Of a DNA stretch of 23,973 nucleotides, positions 7,695 to 15,297 are shown piece after piece. Below the pieces are notes generated by a model. The model saw only the letters and a program-made list of their open reading frames with translations, was not told where the DNA came from and searched no databases. The stretch is from an uncultured Eubacteriales bacterium (GTDB lineage Bacteria; Bacillota; Clostridia; Oscillospirales; Acutalibacteraceae), in assembly GCA_934444365.1 (NCBI GenBank), contig CAKSCM010000022.1:1-23973 (forward strand), read 5' to 3'. Position 1 is the first letter of the stretch, and the number at the start of each line of letters is the position of its first letter. Made by a program: the position numbers and the translations under genes.

Positions 7695-9046
7695 ACAGGG
7701 TAAAAATAAGAAGCATAGCCATACTTATACTGGTCGCAATGCTTGTGACCGGTACGGCCTTTTACCTCGGTAAATTCTTTGTTAGCGGAAAAAAATGGGT
7801 GTCGTTTGCACCCAACAGCCATGTTTATACAAACGGAGTTTTAACCGCCGGTAATATTTACGACCGCAACGGCGAGGTGCTCGCCTCCTCAAGCGACGGA
7901 AAACGCACCTACAACGAAACGCGTGCCGTAAGACGGGCGCTTTTGCATGTCGTGGGCGACCGCGAGGGCAATATCGGGACATCGGTACTAAACCGTTTTG
8001 CCGACCGGCTTATGGGGTACGATGTGATAAACGGCGTTTATACCTTCGCCGATAAACAGACCTCGCTTAATTTAACCGTGGACGCAAAGTTGTGCGAAAG
8101 GGCATACGACGCCCTTTCCGGCTCAAAGGGAACGGTGCTTGTTTGCAATTATAAAACCGGAGAGATAATATGCATGGTCTCCTCCCCGAATTTTGATCCG
8201 CTTAATCCGCCCGATCCCGGCGACTTGGACGACGGGGACGCCGCCTACATGAACCGTGCGCTTTCGGGCGTGTTTACTCCCGGCTCGATATTCAAGCTTG
8301 TAACCCTTGCGGCCGCCATAGATACGGTCGACGGGCTGTTTGACATGACCTTCGAATGCAACGGCAAGGCGATAATTGCCGGGCAGGAGATAAACTGCAT
8401 GCACCGTCACGGCACGGTGGATATTTACGACGCCCTTTCCGGCTCGTGCAACAGCGCCTTTGCACAGCTCGCCCAAAAGGTCGGCTCCGAAAATCTTTAC
8501 AAATACGCCAAGAAATTCGGACTGTGCGACAGCCACAGCGTAAACGGAATAAAAACGGCTTCGGGCAGCGTTAATACGGCCGAGGACGGCTCGGCCGAGC
8601 TTTCATGGGCGGCGATAGGACAGCATGAGGATCTTGTCAATCCCGAGGCGGTGTTACGGATGATGAACGCCATAGCCGCGCGCGGAAAGGCCGCCGAGCC
8701 GAGGCTTATAAAGAGCGTTATAAATTCGCTCGGAATACCGGAGGGGCTTTATTTTACCGAGTATTCCGGCAGCATGATAAAGGAGCAGACGGCCGAAAAA
8801 ATGACCGAAATGATGCGCCGCAACGTAACCGAGGAGTACGGCCAGTCGCGCTTCGGGAATCTGCCGGTGTGCGCAAAGTCGGGCACCGCCGAGGTCGGAA
8901 ACGGCAAGCGGGCCCATTCGTGGTTTGTGGGGTTTGTCGACAGCGAGGAGTACCCTTATTCCTTTGTCGCCTTTGTCGAAAACGGCGGCTCGGGCTCGTC
9001 GGTAGCGGGCGAGATCGTTTCCCGCGTCCTTTCGGATATTGAATAA
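7691..9046 (+). CDS. Class B penicillin-binding protein (PBP2/PbpA-like transpeptidase)
   Basis: A 451-residue D,D-transpeptidase that cross-links peptidoglycan outside the membrane. An N-terminal anchor (about 7-28) is followed by a short dimerisation-like region and the transpeptidase domain (about 145-447). The three catalytic motifs are present: S199-x-x-K202 (PGSIFK), S252-C-N254, and K396-S-G-T (KSGTAE). It is short for a class B PBP and resembles actinobacterial PbpA more than the long FtsI/SpoVD type, with no PASTA repeats. It starts with GTG inside GTGA, overlapping the stop of the FHA-SEDS gene, with AAGGGGGAG (7677-7685) inside the upstream gene, so translational coupling is likely. 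The pair matches the known SEDS-bPBP pairing. It ends at the terminator near 9148. Confidence 0.94.
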   Translation: MNRVKIRSIAILILVAMLVTGTAFYLGKFFVSGKKWVSFAPNSHVYTNGVLTAGNIYDRNGEVLASSSDGKRTYNETRAVRRALLHVVGDREGNIGTSVLNRFADRLMGYDVINGVYTFADKQTSLNLTVDAKLCERAYDALSGSKGTVLVCNYKTGEIICMVSSPNFDPLNPPDPGDLDDGDAAYMNRALSGVFTPGSIFKLVTLAAAIDTVDGLFDMTFECNGKAIIAGQEINCMHRHGTVDIYDALSGSCNSAFAQLAQKVGSENLYKYAKKFGLCDSHSVNGIKTASGSVNTAEDGSAELSWAAIGQHEDLVNPEAVLRMMNAIAARGKAAEPRLIKSVINSLGIPEGLYFTEYSGSMIKEQTAEKMTEMMRRNVTEEYGQSRFGNLPVCAKSGTAEVGNGKRAHSWFVGFVDSEEYPYSFVAFVENGGSGSSVAGEIVSRVLSDIE

Positions 9047-9147
9047 TCGACAGTAACCGGACAGCCGGTATTTTATATATTATATTAAACGATCGGCCGG
9101 GGCTTATCGGCCTTTGTCATAAGTTAAGTAGTTTTAAAGATGAAAAC

Positions 9148-9185
9148 GCACCGTCTGTTTTAAAAAACAGACGGTGCATTTTTTG
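9148..9185 (+). terminator. Terminator after the SEDS-PBP operon
   Basis: A 14-bp perfect stem (9148-9161 with 9164-9177, GCACCGTCTGTTTT and its complement) is followed by ATTTTTTG. It lies between convergent genes and may also act for the minus-strand ABC operon, although the T-tract on that side (GTTTTCATC) is weaker. A shorter ACCGG/CCGGT hairpin (9056-9069) followed by TTTTATAT lies closer to the PBP stop. Confidence 0.85.
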
Positions 9186-9247
9186 TGGGTTTTATATCGG
9201 GTGCCGCACCGAAACGGGTGCATTTTGGGGCTTATATGCCGTGGAAT

Positions 9248-11152
9248 TTATTCGAGCTCAAAGGCGCCGGTGTAAAGCTGGTAGTACTTTCCCTTTTCGG
9301 CAATCAGCTTTTCATGGTTGCCGCGTTCGATTATTCTTCCGGCATCAAGCACCATTATAACGTCGGAATTCTGTACGGTCGAAAGCCTGTGGGCGATTAC
9401 AAAAACTGTACGTCCGAGCATGAGGGCATCCATTCCCTTTTGGACTATCGCCTCGGTACGGGTATCGATGCTCGAGGTCGCCTCGTCGAGTATCATAACC
9501 GGGGGATCGGCCACGGCGGCTCGCGCAATGGACAGCAGCTGGCGCTGACCCTGGGACAGTCCCGATCCGTCGCCCGAAAGCACGGTGTTGTAGCCGTCCG
9601 GCAGCATGGAGATAAATCCGTGGGCATTTGCGCGCTTGGCGGCGGCTATACATTCCTCGTCGGTCGCGTCAAGCTTGCCGTAGCGGATATTGTCCATAAT
9701 GGTTCCGGTGAACAGGTTTACGTCCTGAAGGACTATTCCGAGAGAACGTCTTAAATCGCTCTTTTTGATCTTATTTATGTTGATTCCGTCGTAGCGTATC
9801 TTGCCGTCGGCAATGTCGTAAAAACGGTTTATAAGATTGGTTATTGTGGTCTTTCCGGCACCCGTCGCGCCGACAAAGGCCACCTTTTCACCCGGAGCGG
9901 CATAAAGGCTTATGTTGTGCAAAACGGTCTTGTTTTCGTCGTATCCGAAGTCCACATCAAAAAATCTTACGTCGCCTGCAAGCTTGGTGTAGGTTACGCT
10001 GCTGTCGGAATGGGGATGCTTCCATGCCCACATGCCGGTTCTATCCTTGCTTTCGACTATACGGCCGTTTTCCTCCCTTGCGTTTACAAGGGTTACATAT
10101 CCGTCGTCGGCCTCGGGCTCTTCGTCCATAAGCTCAAAAATTCTTCCGGCGCCTGCAAGGGCCATTATTATGTAGTTTATCTGCTGGGATATCTGGTTTA
10201 TGGGCATGGTGAAGTTTTTTGAAAGCTGTAAAAACGCCACTATTCCGCCGAGGGTAAGTCCCGGGACTCCGGCAATGGCCATTGCTCCTCCGACCACGGC
10301 TATAAGAGTGTACTGAACATGGCCGAGGTTGCCCATTATCGGGCCTAAAATATTTGCATATTTGTTGGCGAGGGTGGCGTTTTTGCAAAGCTCGTCGTTT
10401 TTCCTGTCAAAATCCTTTTCGGCGAACTCCTCATGGCAGAATACCTTTACTACCTTCTGTCCGTTTATCATTTCCTCGATGTACCCGTTGAGATCGCCTA
10501 TGGATTTTTGCTGAGCCGCAAAATATTTTCCGCTTTTTGAGGCGACCTTTTTGGTTATATAAAGCATCAGTGCAACCGTCGCGAGCACAAAAATCGTCAG
10601 CCATATGTTGAGCGATATCATCATTATAAGCACCGAAATTATCGTTATAAGGGATGACAGCAGCTGTATAATGCTTTGGGAAATAAGCTGACGGAGGGTA
10701 TCGGTGTCGTTGGTGTAACGGCTCATGATGTCGCCGAAGGTGTTGGTGTCAAAATATTTTATGGGCAGGTACTGCATTTTAGAGAACATATCGTCGCGGA
10801 TGTTTTTAAGCACGCCCTGTGATACCGTAACCATTATACGGTTGTAAAGATATGTGCTTACTATTCCTACAAGATATATAACGCCCATTGTGACGATGGC
10901 CTTAAAAAGACCTGAAAAGGACGGGTCGGTCATTTTGGCAAGAGGGGTTATGTAGTCGTCGATGAGTATTTGCAGAAATTTTGAACCGGCCACGCCGGCC
11001 ACCGAGCTGATAATAAGACAAATAAGCACGGCGATAAGCAAAAACTTGTATCGGAGCATATAGCCCATAAGCCGGGAAAAAACCTTTTTATCGAACTTTG
11101 CGCGTTTGCCGCCGGGGCCCATTGCGCCGGGATTCATACGGTTCGGTCTCAT
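9248..11152 (-). CDS. ABC exporter half-transporter, catalytic NBD partner
   Basis: A 634-residue type IV ABC exporter subunit: transmembrane domain (about 28-335) and nucleotide-binding domain (about 393-634). The Walker A is GATGAGKT (428-435), Walker B VMILDE with catalytic E557, and switch histidine H588, all canonical. The signature is LSQGQ (532-536) rather than LSGGQ. A linker of roughly 45 residues with a WAW motif (about 345-393), which I recall in a clostridial subfamily, separates the two domains. With the upstream partner it would form a heterodimer with one active ATP site (this Walker A/B with the partner's VSGGQ) and one degenerate site. Drug or lipid export, as in BmrCD or LmrCD, is inferred. 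The ATG overlaps the partner's stop in ATGA and has AAGGGGGT upstream. Confidence 0.94.
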   Translation of the reverse strand: MRPNRMNPGAMGPGGKRAKFDKKVFSRLMGYMLRYKFLLIAVLICLIISSVAGVAGSKFLQILIDDYITPLAKMTDPSFSGLFKAIVTMGVIYLVGIVSTYLYNRIMVTVSQGVLKNIRDDMFSKMQYLPIKYFDTNTFGDIMSRYTNDTDTLRQLISQSIIQLLSSLITIISVLIMMISLNIWLTIFVLATVALMLYITKKVASKSGKYFAAQQKSIGDLNGYIEEMINGQKVVKVFCHEEFAEKDFDRKNDELCKNATLANKYANILGPIMGNLGHVQYTLIAVVGGAMAIAGVPGLTLGGIVAFLQLSKNFTMPINQISQQINYIIMALAGAGRIFELMDEEPEADDGYVTLVNAREENGRIVESKDRTGMWAWKHPHSDSSVTYTKLAGDVRFFDVDFGYDENKTVLHNISLYAAPGEKVAFVGATGAGKTTITNLINRFYDIADGKIRYDGININKIKKSDLRRSLGIVLQDVNLFTGTIMDNIRYGKLDATDEECIAAAKRANAHGFISMLPDGYNTVLSGDGSGLSQGQRQLLSIARAAVADPPVMILDEATSSIDTRTEAIVQKGMDALMLGRTVFVIAHRLSTVQNSDVIMVLDAGRIIERGNHEKLIAEKGKYYQLYTGAFELE

Positions 11153-12888
11153 TTAAGCTTACCCCCTTTGGTTTGTGATTCGTAGACCTCTTTGTAGATG
11201 TCGCAGGTGTCTATAAGCTCCTCATGACGGCCGGCGGCCACTATTTTACCGCCGTCGAGCACTATTATCTTATCCGCTCCCTCTATCGAGGAGATCCTTT
11301 GCGCTATTACTATCTTGGTCGTCTCGGGCAGCTCGTTTACAAGGGCCGTGCGTATAAGCGAGTCGGTCTTTGTGTCGACCGCGCTGGTCGAGTCGTCAAG
11401 AATTATTATTTTCGGATTTTTAAGCAGCGCGCGGGCGATGCAAAGCCTCTGCTTTTGTCCGCCCGAAACGTTGGCTCCGCCCTGCTCTATGTAGGTGTCG
11501 TAGCCGTCGGGAAAGGTATTTATGAATTCGTCGGCACAGGCGATCTTGCAGGCGTGCACTATCTCCTCGTCGGTGGCGTTTTCGTTGCCCCAGCGAAGGT
11601 TTTCCTTTATGGTGCCCGAGAAAAGCACGTTTTTCTGCAAAACCATCGCAACCTTATCGCGAAGGCTTTCAATATCGTAATCCCTGACATCTACTCCGCC
11701 GACGGTAAGCGAGCCCTCGGTCACGTCGTAAAGCCTCGGAATCAGCTGCACCAGACTGGTTTTAGACGATCCGGTTCCGCCGATAATTCCTACCGCCTGG
11801 CCGGGCTTAATATCAAGATTTATGTTTTCGAGACATAATTTATTTTTGTCTCCCGCGTAGCTGAAGGAGACGTTTTTAAAGAAGACTCCGCCGTCCTTTA
11901 CGACGGTTACGGGGCTTTCGGGATTTTTAATGTCGCTTTCCTCGCTTAAAATCTCGCCTATGCGTTCGGCCGATGCGCGCGAAATGATTATCATAACAAA
12001 TATCATCGAGAACATCATAAGGCTCATGAGTATCTGCATGGCGTAGGTGAGAAGGCTTGTAAGAGCACCGGTGGTCATTGTGCCGCCGACTATGAATTTA
12101 GCCCCGAACCATGAGATTACAAGCATTCCGCCGTAGGCACAAAACTGCATAAGGGGCGAGTTGAAGGCTATGAGCTTTTCTGCCTTCGAAAAATCCGCAT
12201 ATATGCTTTGGGACACGTTCTCGAATTTTTCGATTTCGTGCTCCTCACGGACAAAGGACTTTACAACCCTTATTCCGCGGAGGTTTTCCTGCACAACGCG
12301 GTTTAATTTATCGTAGGTTTTAAAAACGCGCTCGAATATCGGATGGGCGTGTGTCATTATAAGGGCGAGGCCGACGCCGAGAATCGGTATGACGCAAAGA
12401 AATACAAGAGAGAGCGTGTGGTTGAGTCTGAACGCCATAATAAGCGAGAAAATAAGCATCATCGGGCTTCTTACGGCAACCCTGACTATCATCTGATAGG
12501 CGTTTTGTACGTTGGTTACGTCGGTGGTGAGCCTTGTTACAATGCTCGAGGTTGAAAATTTGTCGATGTTTGCAAAGGAATAATCCTGCACACGGTAATA
12601 CATATCGTGTCTTAAATTACGGGCAAAGCCGGACGACGCTTCGGCCGCATATTTTCCGGCGAGCACGCCGAAAAGCAGCGAGGTCAGGCAGCAGGCAAGC
12701 AGTATTCCGCCGTATTTTAGAATGTTGCCCATATGTCCGGCGTCAACGCCGTCATCTATGAGCCTTACCATAACAAGCGGAATAATTACCTCCATGAGTA
12801 CCTCCATGGAGACAAAAGCGGCCGAGAGAATTGAAGGCTTTTTATACTCTCGTACGCTTGAGCCGAGTTGTTTTAGCAGTTTTGTCAT
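11149..12888 (-). CDS. ABC exporter half-transporter, degenerate NBD partner
   Basis: A 579-residue ABC exporter subunit with a six-helix transmembrane domain (about 18-308) and a nucleotide-binding domain (about 333-575). The signature VSGGQ (474-478) is intact. The rest of its own site is degenerate: Walker A is GTGSSKT with S375 before the lysine, the residue after the Walker B aspartate is D499 instead of Glu (ILDDS), and the switch residue is Q530 instead of His (AQR). This is the known pattern of the non-hydrolytic half in heterodimeric exporters (compare TM287, BmrC). The ATG has a perfect GGAGGT six bases upstream. The gene follows marR by 66 bases, so the three genes form one operon. 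Confidence 0.94.
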   Translation of the reverse strand: MTKLLKQLGSSVREYKKPSILSAAFVSMEVLMEVIIPLVMVRLIDDGVDAGHMGNILKYGGILLACCLTSLLFGVLAGKYAAEASSGFARNLRHDMYYRVQDYSFANIDKFSTSSIVTRLTTDVTNVQNAYQMIVRVAVRSPMMLIFSLIMAFRLNHTLSLVFLCVIPILGVGLALIMTHAHPIFERVFKTYDKLNRVVQENLRGIRVVKSFVREEHEIEKFENVSQSIYADFSKAEKLIAFNSPLMQFCAYGGMLVISWFGAKFIVGGTMTTGALTSLLTYAMQILMSLMMFSMIFVMIIISRASAERIGEILSEESDIKNPESPVTVVKDGGVFFKNVSFSYAGDKNKLCLENINLDIKPGQAVGIIGGTGSSKTSLVQLIPRLYDVTEGSLTVGGVDVRDYDIESLRDKVAMVLQKNVLFSGTIKENLRWGNENATDEEIVHACKIACADEFINTFPDGYDTYIEQGGANVSGGQKQRLCIARALLKNPKIIILDDSTSAVDTKTDSLIRTALVNELPETTKIVIAQRISSIEGADKIIVLDGGKIVAAGRHEELIDTCDIYKEVYESQTKGGKLK

Positions 12889-12954
12889 TGTTTACCTCCG
12901 TGGTGAAAATGCTGTTAGAAATTCTTGTTTTTGAGGATGGATTTAAAAATCGGT

Positions 12955-13389
12955 TTAGGACAGATTTTTCTTTATTTTTTCGGCCGTCGCAAAAAAAAGG
13001 TCAAGCTCCTCCTCGCTTATGCCTTTTACGGCCCGTTTTTCTATCTCCTCAATGTCGCGGTCAATTTTGTCGTGAAGCTCGATCGCTTTATCGGTGAGGA
13101 TTATTTTTTTCAGCCTTGCATCGTAAGGAACCGGCTGACGTATAATCAGCCCGTTTTTTTCCATCAGCTTTAAAATGTTTGTCGCGGTTGAGCGGCGCAC
13201 CGAAAATTGCTTTTCGATGTCGCGCTGAAAAACATCGTGATCGCGGTTTTCGAACAAGTACCCTACAATATAACCGTGCGTGCCGGTCATGTTTTCAAGA
13301 TGCTCCCGCGCCTTCGAGTTGACGAAATTCCTCTTTATAAGATTACAAAGCGTGCGTGCGCAAATCCCCACGTCGCGTCTTTCGTTCAC
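12955..13389 (-). CDS. MarR family transcriptional regulator
   Basis: A 144-residue MarR regulator. It has N-terminal dimerisation helices, a winged HTH (about 50-100) with the recognition helix near 63-78 (SVRRSTATNILKLMEKNG), a wing that includes the family-typical D-x-R (D90, R92), and a C-terminal dimerisation helix. It is the first gene of an operon with the two ABC exporter genes, which suggests ligand-relieved repression of the exporter. The start is GTG at 13389 with GGGAGT six bases upstream. An ATG three bases farther up (13392-13394) is in another frame and stops at once. A palindrome at the transcription start supports autoregulation. Confidence 0.92.
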   Translation of the reverse strand: MNERRDVGICARTLCNLIKRNFVNSKAREHLENMTGTHGYIVGYLFENRDHDVFQRDIEKQFSVRRSTATNILKLMEKNGLIIRQPVPYDARLKKIILTDKAIELHDKIDRDIEEIEKRAVKGISEEELDLFFATAEKIKKNLS

Positions 13390-13416
13390 CTCATCACTCC
13401 CGTTTCGGATAATAAA

Positions 13417-13432
13417 TGTTAGAACACTAACA
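13417..13432 (-). promoter_or_regulatory. Putative MarR operator
   Basis: The inverted repeat TGTTAG-4-CTAACA lies directly downstream of the -10 box, over the expected transcription start of the marR-ABC operon. Size and AT-rich arms resemble known MarR-type operators. Binding of this regulator is inferred from position. Confidence 0.6.
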
Positions 13433-13460
13433 ATTATAGTTTTCTTTAAAAAAATGTCAA
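13433..13460 (-). promoter_or_regulatory. Promoter of the marR-ABC operon
   Basis: Read on minus: consensus TTGACA (13460-13455), a 16-base spacer and consensus TATAAT (13438-13433). Both hexamers are perfect, so this should be strong when not repressed. Confidence 0.85.
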
Positions 13461-13617
13461 GAGTGCAATTTAAACTTTAACGAAAAGTTCATATTCGGAC
13501 AAAAATTCGGTGAAAATATATATGATTTAATAATAAGTTTAATATCGAAAAAAACAGGACATCAGTCAATCGTATCGTCTTAAATCACAATAAGCTTTAA
13601 AACAAGGAGAAACAAAA

Positions 13618-13833
13618 ATGCGAAAAAGAAGAACCAAAAAAGATACCGGATACAAAGGCTTGTCGGCTTTAACCCGGGCCGGTTTTGCGGAGAATTCGGT
13701 GATTCCGCGCGAAAACACCCTGACCCAGGCCGCAATAATTGCCGATTCGCGCGATAAGGAAACCCGCGCTCCCATTGCAAGCGACGAAAACGTCGAGCGG
13801 GCAAGAAATTACGTTAACGAAAACCAAAAATAA
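13618..13833 (+). CDS. Small DUF3787-like protein (possible spore surface protein)
   Basis: A 71-residue hydrophilic protein with no signal peptide or membrane segment. AAGGAGA (13604-13610) eight bases before the ATG marks it as a real gene. The C-terminal half (about 34-71: TLTQAAIIADSR...PIASDENVERARNYVNENQK) resembles DUF3787, whose C. difficile member is named a spore surface protein; there the pattern is TAAWA...S-x-V-x-IPS-x-x-x-V-x-x-AK-x-Y-V-D-x-N. I recall this from memory and could not search. The N-terminus is basic (MRKRRTKKD). If correct, the organism sporulates. A clear sporulation-sigma promoter was not found upstream. Confidence 0.72.
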   Translation: MRKRRTKKDTGYKGLSALTRAGFAENSVIPRENTLTQAAIIADSRDKETRAPIASDENVERARNYVNENQK

Positions 13834-13880
13834 AAAACAGAATATAAAAATAAAAAATTCCGCGACCGCAAGCATCGCAA

Positions 13881-13960
13881 AAAGGACGTTTCCGTTTTTT
13901 GGCCGGACCGCACATCATTTTCAGTACGGACCAAAGCCATTTTACGGATACGTCCTTTTA
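13881..13960. terminator. Large hairpin between convergent genes, possible bidirectional terminator
   Basis: AAAGGACGT (13881-13889) pairs perfectly with ACGTCCTTT (13950-13958). After one mismatch, TCCGT (13891-13895) pairs with ACGGA (13944-13948). The loop is about 48 bases and may fold further. CTTTTATTT follows on plus and TTTTGC on minus. It sits between the small DUF3787-like gene and the convergent lipoprotein gene. Confidence 0.55.
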
Positions 13961-14001
13961 TTTATCTATTCTATTTGTATTTAAAAACGGTTATTTGCGT
14001 A

Positions 14002-14745
14002 TTATTCCGGCTTGTCGGCGGTTATGTCGGTGACGGCAGTGTTATCGCTGTCTGCTTCATTGTCATCCGTCGGCAAAAACAGCGCAAGGCTCTGCCCGGT
14101 CGTGTCCTCAAAATACGATGAGGCTGAAACATTCGCGGCATAAGCGCCTTTTTTTATAAGCACGGTCGTTTGGAAAAATTCCAGTCCGTTTTGCTCTCCG
14201 GTTATTGTAATGCAGGGATATTCTCCGCTTGAAAACTCTATTGTCTGCCGCTCGGCCGAGGTGACCTCAATTCCGTTTTTCCGAAGGGCCGACGTAATGC
14301 TTTTTTGCATGTATTCGGTGTATTCGCTCTCTCCGGGAATTTCCCCGAGCAAAAGCGACAGATTCTCCACCGTAACATTCACCGAATTCCCGTCGGAGGA
14401 AACTGCCCTCATATCCACAAAGCTTCTCGTGTTCTTAAGCTGTGAATAGTATTCCTCGTCCGATGTATCATTTCGCCATCCGTTTAAGGATTTTAATTCC
14501 TCCACCGTGTCGAGCGACCATAAATCCTGCTGCTCAAAAAACATTCCGAAAAATCCGTTTTTATAGCTTTTTTCGGTGTTTTCGCCCGGAGCAAAGGCGT
14601 CATTATCGATATCAACCGACGATACTGCAGGCGAAGAGCTGTTTTTGCCGAAAAGACTTTTAACGGCGTCGGTAACCTCACACGACGATAGACAAAATAC
14701 CGCAAAGATCATTGCCGAAACAAGCGCGAATATCCTTTTTTTCAT
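14002..14745 (-). CDS. Predicted lipoprotein, unknown function
   Basis: A 247-residue protein with a lipoprotein signal peptide: basic start (MKKR), hydrophobic core and lipobox LSSC with the acylated cysteine at C22. It should be attached to the outer face of the membrane. After a Ser-rich linker (about 33-58) lies a domain (about 62-228) with alternating beta-type segments (SVNVTVENLSLLLGE, YPCITITGEQNGLEFFQTTVLIKKGAYAANVSAS). This resembles the general fold of substrate-free lipoproteins of unknown function rather than a solute-binding protein. An acidic tail ends the protein. No catalytic motif is visible and no transporter is adjacent. The ATG has AAAGGAGA (14759-14752 on minus) and a good promoter, so it appears to be a one-gene unit. 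Confidence 0.88.
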   Translation of the reverse strand: MKKRIFALVSAMIFAVFCLSSCEVTDAVKSLFGKNSSSPAVSSVDIDNDAFAPGENTEKSYKNGFFGMFFEQQDLWSLDTVEELKSLNGWRNDTSDEEYYSQLKNTRSFVDMRAVSSDGNSVNVTVENLSLLLGEIPGESEYTEYMQKSITSALRKNGIEVTSAERQTIEFSSGEYPCITITGEQNGLEFFQTTVLIKKGAYAANVSASSYFEDTTGQSLALFLPTDDNEADSDNTAVTDITADKPE

Positions 14746-14772
14746 GGTTTTTCTCCTTTTTTCGATATCAAT

Positions 14773-14801
14773 ATTTTACCAGATAAGCTATTCGCTGTCA
14801 A
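14773..14801 (-). promoter_or_regulatory. Promoter of the lipoprotein gene
   Basis: On minus: TTGACA (14801-14796), 17 bases, TAAAAT (14778-14773), about 28 bases before the ATG. Confidence 0.75.
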
Positions 14802-14897
14802 TGCAAATTAAGTCGGATAAATGAGCCGTTTTCCGATTAAAAACCCGGCGGATTTTTCACTCTAATCCATGATATCCATGAATTGAGATAAAAGGTA

Positions 14898-14926
14898 TTG
14901 ATTTAGTCGGCCGGGTGTGATAGAAT
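14898..14926 (+). promoter_or_regulatory. Promoter of tRNA-Arg
   Basis: TTGATT (14898-14903), 17 bases, TAGAAT (14921-14926). The mature tRNA starts 18 bases farther on. Confidence 0.75.
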
Positions 14927-14943
14927 GTACAGGATTCAGATTT

Positions 14944-15020
14944 CCGCCCGTAGCGAAGCTGGATATCGCAGCAGATTCCGATTCTGAAGGCCGGGGGTTC
15001 GAATCCCTCCGGGCGGGCCA
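14944..15020 (+). tRNA. tRNA-Arg (anticodon CCG)
   Basis: A 77-nt tRNA with encoded CCA (15018-15020). The acceptor CCGCCCG (14944-14950) pairs with CGGGCGG (15010-15016), with discriminator G15017. The D stem is GCGA/TCGC (14953-14956, 14966-14969). The anticodon loop TTCCGAT (14976-14982) carries CCG, reading CGG. The T arm GGGGG/CCCTC closes the TTCGAAT loop. The outermost anticodon-stem pair (G14971 with A14987) is a mismatch; the other four pair. Confidence 0.95.
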
Positions 15021-15062
15021 TGAAAATACCATTCGTTTTGCGTACGAATGGTATTTTCAGTT
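15021..15062 (+). terminator. Terminator of tRNA-Arg
   Basis: A perfect 16-bp stem, TGAAAATACCATTCGT (15021-15036) with its complement at 15044-15059 and a 7-base loop, starts directly after CCA. The T-rich part (TATTTT) lies within the 3' arm. Confidence 0.8.
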
Positions 15063-15166
15063 ATATTGCCTTACGGAAAGCGGTATTGTTTTGCGGCGAT
15101 TTTTGGCCGGACGCCGGAAAATCCCCTTTAGTCGCGCCGGTAAGCATTTAAATTTATCTGAATTAA

Positions 15167-15199
15167 CGAAACCTATCGAATCGACAGGTTTCGCTTTTT
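15167..15199 (+). terminator. Intrinsic terminator between tRNA-Arg and the MATE gene
   Basis: CGAAACCT (15167-15174) pairs with AGGTTTCG (15186-15193), and CTTTTT follows. No gene is visible in the 107 bases since the tRNA-Arg terminator. It would end either read-through or a short RNA. Confidence 0.7.
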
Positions 15200-15238
15200 A
15201 AACGGCAATTTAAAAATATAAAGCCGTTTTATTATTAT
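15200..15238 (+). terminator. Hairpin with T-rich tail just before the MATE gene
   Basis: AAACGGC (15200-15206) pairs with GCCGTTT (15223-15229), and TATTATTAT follows. It ends about 45 bases before the Shine-Dalgarno of the MATE gene. It may be a weak terminator, an attenuator or part of the leader. Confidence 0.45.
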
Positions 15239-15297
15239 AAAAAATGACCCGCATTAAAGAAAAAGCGTCTTTTAATACCTTTGAGGAGGAATCGGTT

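Noticed and set aside
9185..9754. Plus-strand frame antisense to the ABC exporter
   Set aside because: It is a shadow of the well-supported minus-strand ABC gene; no motif or ribosome binding site.
13480..13617. Possible sporulation sigma-factor promoter for the DUF3787-like gene
   Set aside because: A TCATATT box resembles a sigma-E -35, but the -10 candidate at the right spacing matches only about half of the consensus.
14917..15201. Open frame on plus over tRNA-Arg
   Set aside because: It translates through the tRNA (PPVAKLDIAADSDSEGRGFE) and its terminator, with no ribosome binding site.
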